From assembly GCA_031280635.1 (NCBI GenBank), contig JAITGK010000057.1, forward strand, positions 1 through 45,235: 45,235 nt of DNA, given 5' to 3'. The DNA is from Synergistaceae bacterium (GTDB taxonomy: Bacteria > Synergistota > Synergistia > Synergistales > Aminobacteriaceae). Numbering within the stretch: the stretch's first letter is position 1; each line of letters starts with the position of its first letter. Positions 1 through 6,695 of this stretch are shown in pieces. A program made the position numbers and the translations under genes. A model generated the notes under the pieces. That model was not told the DNA's origin. It saw only the letters and a program-made list of their open reading frames with translations, and did not search any database.

Positions 1-210
1 GCTGCATCTTTTAACTTTAGGTCCCTGATTGCAAATTGGTATAAGCTGTAAACTATTACAATAACTAGAAAGTATTGTTTTACTGGACGCTAATAACTCG
101 GCTCTTCCGTCAAAACTGAAGAAGCTGGGCTATTTTCTTATGCTGTGTATTGTTGTGAGGCCAATGGTTTGCCTGTTAGCTGAATGGATTGAGATAGAGA
201 TGAATGAAGG
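1..210. other. Left flank without a recognisable gene
   Basis: This stretch is visibly richer in A+T than the rest of the window. One plus-strand frame stays open from about 67 to a TGA at 221-223 (roughly 50 codons) and contains a hydrophobic segment, but it has no convincing start or Shine-Dalgarno sequence and I recognise no family. It could be the decayed tail of a gene to the left. The terminator just after it supports transcription arriving from the left. Confidence 0.3.
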
Positions 211-245
211 GGACCGCTGCTGAAGCGGCCTTTTCTTTATTTTAT
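211..245 (+). terminator. Rho-independent terminator (plus strand)
   Basis: The sequence GGACCGCT-GCTGA-AGCGGCC folds into a 7-bp stem with one bulged A and a 5-nt loop, followed by TTTTCTTTATTTTA. It points rightward, so it would stop transcription entering from the left edge of the window and insulate the minus-strand nitrogenase-like operon from head-on transcription. Confidence 0.6.
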
Positions 246-281
246 TCGTAACGCGGTGTCAACAACTTGGACCGCCGGTTT

Positions 282-304
282 TTAGAGCCGATGGCTTCTT
301 TATA
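282..304 (-). repeat. Family B intergenic repeat, fragment
   Basis: It reads TTAGAGCCGATGGCTTCTTT then ATA, matching the GGCTCTAA end of the family B elements at 5149, 32698, 41437 and 44973 in reverse orientation. Only about 23 bp remain. It directly abuts a family A element, the same A/B adjacency as at 5075-5349. Confidence 0.5.
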
Positions 305-305
305 A

Positions 306-365
306 ATGGGGTTCTTAGGGGTCTGAGACCCCTAAGCGGGGTTTTGTTTGAGGGGCGAAGCCTAT
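306..365 (+). repeat. Family A intergenic repeat (double hairpin)
   Basis: The core contains the perfect inverted repeat TTAGGGGTCT-G-AGACCCCTAA flanked by GGGGTTC and GCGGGG, followed by a second GC-rich segment, GAGGGGCGAAGCCTATAGG. It lies downstream of the last gene of the minus-strand operon, so on RNA it may also act as a 3' stabilising or terminating hairpin. The long TIRs seen in the best copies are not evident here. Confidence 0.65.
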
Positions 366-394
366 AGGCGCTGGCCTCTCCTTTTTACGTAGCC

Positions 395-1270
395 TTATAT
401 CGCGGCTTTTTCTTTGATCACCCCGGTCTCGATCTCCAAGAGGCGATCGGCCCATTTCGCGGCCCAAGCGCGTAACTCCGCGACGGCCAGAGGCTGAGGC
501 GTTCCGGAGACCTCGTGCTCCGCGATCTTTCGCGCCAGGTCGAGGTAGACCTTCGCCTGTTTCGAGTCGGGGGCGGCCTCAATAGTGGTTTTGCCCGCGA
601 GTTCACTTTGGGTCACGGTCACCGAGCGCGGAACGTACTCCACTACCTTCGTTTTCGTCTCCGCCGCGAAGTCGTCGATGATGGTTTTCGAGTAGTCCTG
701 GTTGATGGAGTTGGCGATGATCCCGCCCAGGAGCGCGCCGCCGGCGTTCGAGTACTTCTTGATGCCGGTGAAGAGGTTGTTGGCCGCGTAGACAGCCATG
801 AAGTCGGCGGAGGATACCGTGAAGACGTGCTCGGCAATCCCCTCTCGAATGGGCACCGCGAAGCCGCCGCAGACTACGTCGCCTAGGACGTCGAAGATCA
901 CGTAGTCCAGCTCCAGCTCATCGAAGACGCGCTGCTGCTTAAAAAGCTGTACGGCCGTCGTGATGCCCCTTCCGGCGCAACCCACTCCCGGCGACGGACC
1001 GCCCGCCTCCACGCAGTAGACGCCGCCCCAGCCCTCGAATACAACGTCCTGGGCCTTGACCTTGTTGTTTTTGTCCCTCAGCGTATCCAGCACCGTGGGA
1101 ATGTAGCTTCCGCCGCGCAGGGTGTTGGTCGAGTCGCTCTTGGGGTCGCAGCCGAACTGCATGACCTTGAAACCGAACGTGGAAAGCGCCGCGCTGATGT
1201 TGGAGGTTGTCGTTGATTTTCCTATCCCGCCCTTTCCATATATCGCGATTTGTTTGATTTTTTTCGCCAT
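395..1270 (-). CDS. NifH-like nitrogenase reductase (Fe protein homologue)
   Basis: The 291-residue protein is a full-length homologue of dinitrogenase reductase, the homodimeric [4Fe-4S] ATPase that passes electrons to a D/K-type partner. The P-loop GKGGIGKSTT is at residues 12-21. The two cluster cysteines are visible in GVGCAGRG and DVVCGGFAVPIREG, and the arginine after the first is the one ADP-ribosylated in some diazotrophs. The ATG at 1270 follows a GAAAGGA Shine-Dalgarno. It is the last gene of the operon, just after the NifB-like gene. Family knowledge: such proteins serve nitrogenase, chlorophyll reductases, CfbC and methylthio-alkane reductase. The neighbouring D/K, NifB-like and methionine-type importer genes favour a group IV reductase. 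The general role is certain; the substrate of the partner enzyme is inferred. Confidence 0.93.
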   Translation of the reverse strand: MAKKIKQIAIYGKGGIGKSTTTSNISAALSTFGFKVMQFGCDPKSDSTNTLRGGSYIPTVLDTLRDKNNKVKAQDVVFEGWGGVYCVEAGGPSPGVGCAGRGITTAVQLFKQQRVFDELELDYVIFDVLGDVVCGGFAVPIREGIAEHVFTVSSADFMAVYAANNLFTGIKKYSNAGGALLGGIIANSINQDYSKTIIDDFAAETKTKVVEYVPRSVTVTQSELAGKTTIEAAPDSKQAKVYLDLARKIAEHEVSGTPQPLAVAELRAWAAKWADRLLEIETGVIKEKAAI

Positions 1271-1296
1271 GTCCTCATTCCTTTCTACAAAAACGC

Positions 1297-2178
1297 TTAT
1301 CCATGAGAAAAGGTCTCCATTCGCTCGCCGTAAAGCTCCCGCGAGAAATCGCTGAGGCCTGGGATTCCGCAGGCGTCCGCCCGACAGTGTCGGCAGTGGT
1401 AGGACACGTCAAGGTATTTTTCGGCGACGGCCCTGGCTCTGTTCAACTCGCCGCAGGCTGGCGCCTCTACGTGAGCCAGTTCGTGCTGGGGCAGCAGGGG
1501 AATGACGTTGAAAACCGCCGCCCCAGCGCGGCTCACCGTTCTCGCGATGTCCTCGATGTGATCGTCGTTGACGCCAGGAATCAGGACGGTGTTCACCTTG
1601 ACCGTCACGCCCCTTTCACTTACCCTGCGGATGCCCTCGACCTGTCGAAGGGGCAGGATGGACATGTGAGGGCCCGTGAGCCGTTTCCCGCCGAAGATGA
1701 CGTAGGACACCACCTTTTCCAGCGCGACGGGATCGACGGCGTTCACCGTCACCGTAACGGTTTTAACCCCCGCGTCGATCAGGGCGTCCGCCTTGTCGGG
1801 CAGCATCAGGCCGTTGGTGCTGAGACACTTTATCAAGCTGGGATACTCGGCGTGAACGGCGCGAAAGGCCTCAAGGGCCGCGTTTGTCGCCAGGGCTTCG
1901 CCTGGGCCGGCAACCCCCACCACCGTGATGCTGGGGCAGAGGGCGAGGGCCTTTCTCACGGTCTCCAGGGCCTGATCGGGTCGCAAAATCCCCGCCGCCA
2001 CGCCTGGACGCTCCTCTTCCCGGTTGAGGGAGCGGCCGCAAAAACGACACTGGATGTTGCACTCCGGGGACACCGGCAGGTGGAGCCTGCCGTACTTGTT
2101 ATGGGCCTCTCTCCCAAAACAGGGGTGCAGCTGGCTCACCTTCAGCGTTCGGGGCGTCTCCGCGATCACGCTCATCAT
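1297..2178 (-). CDS. NifB-like radical SAM protein (metallocluster biosynthesis)
   Basis: The 293-residue protein carries the NifB hallmarks: HPCF near residue 18, HNKYGRLHLP, the radical SAM motif CNIQCRFC with cysteines at 40, 44 and 47, VAGPGEALATN, LSTNG, and the C-terminal CRHCRADACGIPG. NifB builds the carbide-containing [8Fe-9S-C] precursor of nitrogenase cofactors. This is a short form ending after the radical SAM core. The NifX-like domain that many NifB proteins carry at the C-terminus is encoded by the preceding gene. Its ATG overlaps the stop of that gene in ATGA, which implies translational coupling. No nifE or nifN is nearby, so the NifB product may be inserted directly into the D/K-like enzyme, as reported for methylthio-alkane reductase. 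NifB-family identity is strong; pathway placement is inference. Confidence 0.9.
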   Translation of the reverse strand: MMSVIAETPRTLKVSQLHPCFGREAHNKYGRLHLPVSPECNIQCRFCGRSLNREEERPGVAAGILRPDQALETVRKALALCPSITVVGVAGPGEALATNAALEAFRAVHAEYPSLIKCLSTNGLMLPDKADALIDAGVKTVTVTVNAVDPVALEKVVSYVIFGGKRLTGPHMSILPLRQVEGIRRVSERGVTVKVNTVLIPGVNDDHIEDIARTVSRAGAAVFNVIPLLPQHELAHVEAPACGELNRARAVAEKYLDVSYHCRHCRADACGIPGLSDFSRELYGERMETFSHG

Positions 2179-2537
2179 TCTTCCGTTCCTTCCGTCAAAT
2201 TTTCTTTCACGATTTCCTCAAGCGCTTGCTTGATTTCGGCCTCAAGCTGGAAAACGCGAAACCCCCTTTCCATGAAAAACCTCGCTGGGGTTTCGCCGAT
2301 CTTCACAACAAAGAGCGCGTCGCAGTCCTTCAGCAGCTCGGCGGCTTTTTCGAGTTCCTCAGGGCGATGGGCCGTGCACTGTTCCACGCCTCCCTGGCCT
2401 GGAATCCTGTAGCAGCGCCTTTTTTCGAGGAGCCTGGGTCCGCCTTCGAGGTCATAAATGAAGAAGGCGGTGGCGCGCCCGTAGTGGAGATCGATGAATA
2501 CCCCATCGCTGGAGGCGAAGGCGACCCGTCGAATCAT
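2175..2537 (-). CDS. NifX/NifB-C-like iron-molybdenum cofactor binding domain protein
   Basis: This small protein of about 120 residues begins IRRVAFASSDGVFIDLHYG, typical of the dinitrogenase iron-molybdenum cofactor biosynthesis family (NifX, NafY and the NifB C-terminal domain), which binds cofactor precursors in transit. A Cys in GGVEQCTAHRPEEL may take part. I chose the ATG at 2537 because the family starts close to the first beta strand. A TTG at 2555 overlapping the MetQ stop would add six residues and is a real alternative. It sits between the transporter gene and the NifB-like gene, overlapping the latter by 4 nt. Likely role: carrier or chaperone for the NifB product. Confidence in the family is good; the exact partner is inferred. 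Confidence 0.8.
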   Translation of the reverse strand: MIRRVAFASSDGVFIDLHYGRATAFFIYDLEGGPRLLEKRRCYRIPGQGGVEQCTAHRPEELEKAAELLKDCDALFVVKIGETPARFFMERGFRVFQLEAEIKQALEEIVKENLTEGTEE

Positions 2538-2551
2538 GACCCGTCTCTCGC

Positions 2552-3370
2552 TCAAAAGGCCGGGACGACGGCGCCTTTGTACTTCCCCTCGATGAACTTG
2601 CGCACGTCCTCTGTCCGCAGAACATCCCTGAGCGCGACAATGGCGGGATCGTTCACTCGCCCCGTCCGGGTGACTAGGATGTTTGCGTAAGGCGAGTCCT
2701 TGCCTTCTCGGAACAGGGCCGCGGCGGGGTCGATGCCCGCCTCCAGAATGCGGTTTGTGTTGGTGATGTAGCCGTCGAACTGATCGGCGTTGCGGATAAT
2801 GATCCCCGCGTCTAGCTCCACGATCTCCACCTGCCCTAAGTCCGCGATATCCTGCTTTGTAGCGGAGAAGTTTTGAATGTCGGACTTGAGCTTGATGAAT
2901 CCATTTTGTTCGAGGACTCTCAAGGCCCGGTACTCGTTGGTGGCGTTGTTGGGGACCGCCACGGTGATCTTCCTGTCAGTGGGAATCTCTGACTTCGTCT
3001 TGTACTTCGTCGAATAGAACCCTATCGGCTCTACATGGATGCCGCCCGCTGAGGCTAAATCGTAGTCCTGCTCCGCCTTCACCGATTCAAGATAGGGCAG
3101 GTGCTGGGTGAAGTTGACGTCAAATTGGCTGTTGTGGGTCTGCTCGTTGTAGAGGCGCGCGCTGGCGCTGGTGTCGTCGATGATGGTTATCACAAGGTCG
3201 ATGTTTTTTTCAGCGAGCTTGGGCTTGACGAACTCAAGAAGCTCCGCGTGGGGTACCGCCGAGGCAATGACCTTCAACGTTACGCCCTCCGCGGCCAAAG
3301 CGCCGCTCAAGGAGCCCAAGGAAAAAAGCGCGGATAAGACCAAAAGCGCCGCTGTGTTTCTGCTTTTCAT
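2552..3370 (-). CDS. metQ: MetQ/NlpA-family ABC substrate-binding protein
   Basis: The 272-residue protein matches the D-methionine-binding MetQ/NlpA family: ASAVPHAELLEFVKP near the mature N-terminus, FDVNFTQHLPYLE, IHVEPIGFYSTKYK, VPNNATNEYRALRVLE and DSPYANILVTR. The ATG at 3370 follows AAAGGAGG at ideal spacing, although the frame stays open further upstream through a repeat element. An N-terminal signal peptide ends around SGALAAEG. There is no lipobox cysteine, unlike typical MetQ lipoproteins, so it may be a soluble periplasmic protein. It works with MetI and MetN upstream. Because it sits inside a nitrogenase-like operon, the ligand may be methionine or a related organosulfur compound (inference). 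About 150 bp holding a family A repeat separates it from metI. Confidence 0.88.
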   Translation of the reverse strand: MKSRNTAALLVLSALFSLGSLSGALAAEGVTLKVIASAVPHAELLEFVKPKLAEKNIDLVITIIDDTSASARLYNEQTHNSQFDVNFTQHLPYLESVKAEQDYDLASAGGIHVEPIGFYSTKYKTKSEIPTDRKITVAVPNNATNEYRALRVLEQNGFIKLKSDIQNFSATKQDIADLGQVEIVELDAGIIIRNADQFDGYITNTNRILEAGIDPAAALFREGKDSPYANILVTRTGRVNDPAIVALRDVLRTEDVRKFIEGKYKGAVVPAF

Positions 3371-3408
3371 AACAAAAAACCTCCTTTTAATGACATGACC
3401 AAACACTT

Positions 3409-3480
3409 TGGGGCCTCGCCCCAAACCCCGACCCAGGGGTCCGTGAACCCCAAGGGGTCGCTGACCCCTAAGAACCCCAC
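3409..3480 (-). repeat. Family A intergenic repeat between metI and metQ
   Basis: It contains GGGGCCTCGCCCC, a central degenerate part, and GGGGTCGCTGACCCCTAAG followed by AACCCCA, the reverse orientation of the copy at 306. It lies within the transcribed metI-metQ gap, so it would form hairpins in the mRNA and could set the relative levels of permease and binding protein. Confidence 0.6.
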
Positions 3481-3522
3481 TTATACCGGCCAACACATCT
3501 CGCTCACCTCCCCTTTTGGTTT

Positions 3523-4227
3523 TCATATCAGGTGTCTTTTTTTCAGCACGAACTTCGACAGTCCGTTGCCCGCGAACTGTACAGCCTGGACGAGGACGAT
3601 CATGACCAACGCCGCCGCCAGCAGCACGTCCGTTTTGAAGCGGGAGTAGCCGAAGCGCACCGCCACGTCTCCCAACCCGCCAGCGCCTAGGGTTCCGGCC
3701 AAGGCCGTGGTGGAGATGATGGCGATGACGGAGATGGTGAAACTGCGTATGAGGCTGGGAAGGGCCTCCGGGAGCAGCACCTTCAGCACAATGTCGAGGT
3801 TTTTCGCCCCCATAGAGCGCGCGGCCTCAATCTTGCCCTTAGAGACCTCAAGGATACTGCTCTCCACCAACCTGCCGAACATGGGAACGCAGGTGACGGC
3901 TAGGGCGATGATACAGGCCTTGGGGCCGTAGGATATTCCAATGATCATCCGCGACAGGGGAAGCGTGAGGATGATCACGATCATGGAGGGGAGCGAGCGA
4001 AAACCATTGATGACGCTCCCAAGAAGGGCGTTGAAGCGCGGACTGGGGTATATCCCGTCCCGGTCGGTGACGACCAAAGAGATTCCCAGAAACATCCCAA
4101 AGAAGGCCGTCAATAGGGTTGTGAAGAACACCATGTAGAGGGTCTCGTAGATCGCCGGGGTTACGATCGCCCACGTCTTGTCGCTGAAGGCGCTTCGCAG
4201 GGTTTCAACGAAGGTCATTTTGTTCAT
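3523..4227 (-). CDS. metI: MetI-type ABC transporter permease
   Basis: The 234-residue integral membrane protein has about five hydrophobic segments. The EAA loop, EAARSMGAKNLDIVLKVLLPEALP, is the site that contacts the ATPase. The length and pattern match MetI, the permease of the methionine uptake transporter (MUT) family. It starts 3 nt after the metN stop, so the two are co-transcribed and probably coupled. The pattern FRSLPSMIVIILTLPLSR is typical of MetI. It imports the MetQ ligand across the inner membrane. Confidence 0.9.
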   Translation of the reverse strand: MNKMTFVETLRSAFSDKTWAIVTPAIYETLYMVFFTTLLTAFFGMFLGISLVVTDRDGIYPSPRFNALLGSVINGFRSLPSMIVIILTLPLSRMIIGISYGPKACIIALAVTCVPMFGRLVESSILEVSKGKIEAARSMGAKNLDIVLKVLLPEALPSLIRSFTISVIAIISTTALAGTLGAGGLGDVAVRFGYSRFKTDVLLAAALVMIVLVQAVQFAGNGLSKFVLKKRHLI

Positions 4228-4230
4228 TGC

Positions 4231-5049
4231 TTATATCCCCTCGCCGTCGCTCCAGCCGAAGTTGGCAAAGCCCGCGTCGATCTTAAGAAACAGCTTCGCC
4301 GTTTCGCTCCTGGGACCTTTGAACACGCTCCTCACGGGACCCTTTTCCACGATCCGCCCATCCTCCAAGACGGCCATGTTTTTGCAGATATAGCGAATAA
4401 CGTTGAGTTCGTGGGTGATCAGAATGATGGTCAGCTTCAGCTTTTCGTTGACGCTCTTCAGGAGATCGAGCACGGACAAGGTTGTCTGAGGGTCGAGGGC
4501 CGAGGTGGCCTCGTCGGAAAGCAGGATGTCCGGGTTGTTGGCCAGCGCCCTGGCTATCCCGACCCGCTGCTTCTGCCCCCCAGAGAGCTGCCCTGGGTAG
4601 AAGTCCGCCTTGTCGCTCAAGTCCACAAGATCGAGGATTTCCCTGACCCTCTCCGCTATCTTCTCCTTTTTCTCGCCCGCCACCTCCAGGGGGAAGGAGA
4701 CATTTCCCGCCACGGTTCTGGCGTCCAGAAGGTTGAATTGCTGGAAGATGATCCCGATCTTTTGACGGTACTGGTCAAGCTCCCGTTTTGAAAGCCGGGT
4801 TATCTCCGTCTCACCTATAGATATCTCCCCCTCGTCCGGCTCCTCCAGACGGTTGACGCAGCGGATCAGCGTCGATTTGCCCGCCCCGCTGAACCCGACG
4901 ACGCCAAAGACGTCCCCCCGGTCTATTTCCAGGTCAACGCCCTTCAGCACGTTGAAGCGTTTGTCCCTGGCCTGAAAGGTTTTTTTGAGTCCCGATATTC
5001 GAATGAAGCTCCGATGTAGAGACGGAACGATATTTTTCACAGGCGCCAA
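4231..5049 (-). CDS. metN: MetN-type ABC transporter ATPase lacking the NIL domain
   Basis: The 272-residue ATPase shows Walker A GFSGAGKST, the Q-loop region IIFQQFNLLDARTV, the signature LSGGQKQR, Walker B ILLSDEAT and H-loop ITHE, all in the MetN pattern. It probably starts at TTG 5049 behind AGAGGTG; an in-frame GTG lies 9 nt further in. MetN of E. coli has about 343 residues, the last hundred forming a NIL (ACT-like) domain that binds methionine and inhibits transport. Here the protein ends about 30 residues after the nucleotide-binding domain, so that sensor is missing. The importer is therefore unlikely to show methionine trans-inhibition. A block of three repeat elements separates it from the K-like gene. 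Confidence 0.9.
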   Translation of the reverse strand: MAPVKNIVPSLHRSFIRISGLKKTFQARDKRFNVLKGVDLEIDRGDVFGVVGFSGAGKSTLIRCVNRLEEPDEGEISIGETEITRLSKRELDQYRQKIGIIFQQFNLLDARTVAGNVSFPLEVAGEKKEKIAERVREILDLVDLSDKADFYPGQLSGGQKQRVGIARALANNPDILLSDEATSALDPQTTLSVLDLLKSVNEKLKLTIILITHELNVIRYICKNMAVLEDGRIVEKGPVRSVFKGPRSETAKLFLKIDAGFANFGWSDGEGI

Positions 5050-5074
5050 CGCTCATCACCTCTTTCCTAAATTT

Positions 5075-5144
5075 TTAACCCATATGGGGCGCCGCCCCTC
5101 AAACAAAACCCCGCTTAAGGGTCTCGAACCCCTAAGAACCCCAT
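5075..5144 (-). repeat. Family A intergenic repeat (first of a triple block)
   Basis: It reads TTAACCCATATGGGGCGCCG, then a CAAAACCCCGC linker and TTAAGGGTCTCGAACCCCTAAG followed in part by AACCCCATT. It is the first of three repeats packed in the gap of about 310 bp between the K-like gene and metN. Confidence 0.6.
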
Positions 5145-5148
5145 TCGA

Positions 5149-5241
5149 TATAGCCGATTGCGCAATCATGCGCGGAAATAAAGGCCAGCAAGCGGAAATA
5201 AACGGTAAAAGCTTTGCGTATAAAAGAGTCAACGGCTCTAA
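5149..5241 (+). repeat. Family B intergenic repeat (about 93 bp)
   Basis: It runs from TATAGCCGATTGCGCAATCA through a middle segment with AAACGGTAAAAGCTTTGCG to GTCAACGGCTCTAA. It shares order, length and most bases with the copies at 32698 and 41437. Two small palindromes are visible (GCGCAATCATGCGC and GAGTCAACGGCTC). It sits between two family A elements. Confidence 0.75.
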
Positions 5242-5252
5242 TCAGCGTCTCC

Positions 5253-5349
5253 TTAAGGAAGCACTGATTAAACCCTTGTGGGGCTCCGCCCCACACCCCG
5301 CTTAAGGGCCTCAGGCCCCTAAGAACCCCATTAATCAGTGCTTCCTTAA
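5253..5349 (-). repeat. Family A element with perfect 19-bp terminal inverted repeats
   Basis: The ends are TTAAGGAAGCACTGATTAA (5253-5271) and its exact reverse complement (5331-5349). Inside is the family core: GTGGGGCTCCGCCCCAC, then a hairpin around CTTAAGGGCCTCAGGCCCC, then AAGAACCCCA. At 97 bp with perfect TIRs and no coding capacity it looks like a MITE. It lies 14 nt downstream of the K-like stop codon. Confidence 0.8.
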
Positions 5350-5363
5350 CTTTTTTACTTTTT

Positions 5364-6695
5364 TTACTCATAAGTGGCGAGTACCGTATCGTAGATGTCC
5401 TCGATCAGTCGGAGTCCGCCTTTATAGCCCGCGTAGCAGGTGGTCAGCGCTAGTCTGTAGGGCGAGGGAGGGCTGATGGAGAGGAAGTCGTATCCTTTGT
5501 CCCTCGCCAAACGCTTGTCCCATCCACAGCCCAGGATCAGTCCGCGTCCCTCGTGACCGGCGTCGCGAATTCTCCGCTGCGCCAGGCCCCCATCCGGCTC
5601 AAAGAAAACGGGAATGTCCTTTTTGTTGGATATTTTTTTCATCTCCGCCCGAATCCTGTCATGGTACTCTTCAGGGGTGTTGTCCGTCACAAACTGCTCC
5701 TTGGGCACGATGCCGGTTTCGTGCAGCAGAAACTTGGCGATGCCGATCACGTAGTTGGCGTCGTGCAGGACATGGACGAACTCCGGGAGCCCATAGCGGA
5801 ATTCCAGCAGAAAAGTCGCCAGGCCGTCCAGCGCCTCGTAAAAAGCCAGCTCCTCCCGCGCGATGAAGGCGTTCACCCGCGCCTCCGGCAGCTCCGCGCC
5901 CTGGGCGGCGGCAAAGCGCTCCACGCCTCGCAGGAAGCGCGTGGTCTCGTTGCCGCCGATGGGAAGGTAGGGAAAGTTATAGTAGGGTTGATCGTACTTT
6001 TCCTCAAGCCGTCGCGCGATCTTCAGGCCGTACCACGGGGAGATGACGATGTTGAACCCCGCGGCCGGGATGGTTTTCCACTCCTCGACGCCCCTGGAAT
6101 AGGGCCCAAAGAGCGTGTTTACCCTCAGGCCGATACCCTTCAGGACTCGCTTGAGTTCCTCCAGGTTCCCCTTCCAGAAGGGATCTTGGTAGGGGATCGT
6201 CGCGAAGAGGTTGACGAGCCGGGCGTCCTTTCCAGTGACGCGCGCGCGACGATCCACGTACTGGTCGATCACCGCGTTCACCACCAGGTCGTGGGCCTCA
6301 AAGTTGCTGCACTTGAAGCCGGGGGTCTCCAGCGTTACGATGGGCTTTCCCTCTTCGGCAAACGTTTTCACGACCCGCTCCACGTCGTCCCCGACAATGG
6401 CCGAGGTACAGCCGGTGAGCACCACCTGAAGGTCCGTGTCGAGCACTTTATAGGTGTTGCGGATAAGCTCTTCCAGCTTGTCCTCCCCGCCGAAAACCAC
6501 CTCCCTTTCCGTGAAGTTCGTGCATGGCGCGGTATTCTCCCCGGCGTAGCCCTTGGCCTTGTCGAAAAAACCGCTGACCATGGGCCCGCAGCCTGGACCA
6601 GAGTGCAGAATAGGCACGGCCCTGGGAATAGCGACCACCGTTTGCATCGCTCCTATGGCGCACATAAAACGTTGCTGTTCAATTGGCTTCGACAT
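5364..6695 (-). CDS. Nitrogenase-like component 1, beta (K-type) subunit
   Basis: The 443-residue protein belongs to the nitrogenase component 1 family and resembles NifK more than NifD. It is N-terminally short. Three P-cluster-type cysteines are at the expected spacing: Cys12 in RFMCAIGA, Cys36 in HSGPGCGP and Cys96 in LTGCTSAIVGDD. The conserved REVVFGGEDKL follows a further cysteine (Cys58). The ATG at 6695 overlaps the end of the D-like gene by 17 nt and has a GGAGAGA Shine-Dalgarno, so the two subunits are coupled. It should form an alpha2beta2 enzyme with the D-like subunit, reduced by the NifH-like protein. A separate K subunit argues against the CfbD homodimer type. Substrate unknown; organosulfur reduction is inferred from context. 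Confidence 0.9.
   Translation of the reverse strand: MSKPIEQQRFMCAIGAMQTVVAIPRAVPILHSGPGCGPMVSGFFDKAKGYAGENTAPCTNFTEREVVFGGEDKLEELIRNTYKVLDTDLQVVLTGCTSAIVGDDVERVVKTFAEEGKPIVTLETPGFKCSNFEAHDLVVNAVIDQYVDRRARVTGKDARLVNLFATIPYQDPFWKGNLEELKRVLKGIGLRVNTLFGPYSRGVEEWKTIPAAGFNIVISPWYGLKIARRLEEKYDQPYYNFPYLPIGGNETTRFLRGVERFAAAQGAELPEARVNAFIAREELAFYEALDGLATFLLEFRYGLPEFVHVLHDANYVIGIAKFLLHETGIVPKEQFVTDNTPEEYHDRIRAEMKKISNKKDIPVFFEPDGGLAQRRIRDAGHEGRGLILGCGWDKRLARDKGYDFLSISPPSPYRLALTTCYAGYKGGLRLIEDIYDTVLATYE

Noticed and set aside
3371-3526. N-terminal extension of MetQ by about 50 residues
   Set aside because: The frame is open upstream only because it reads through a family A repeat. The strong AAAGGAGG site and the signal peptide place the start at 3370.
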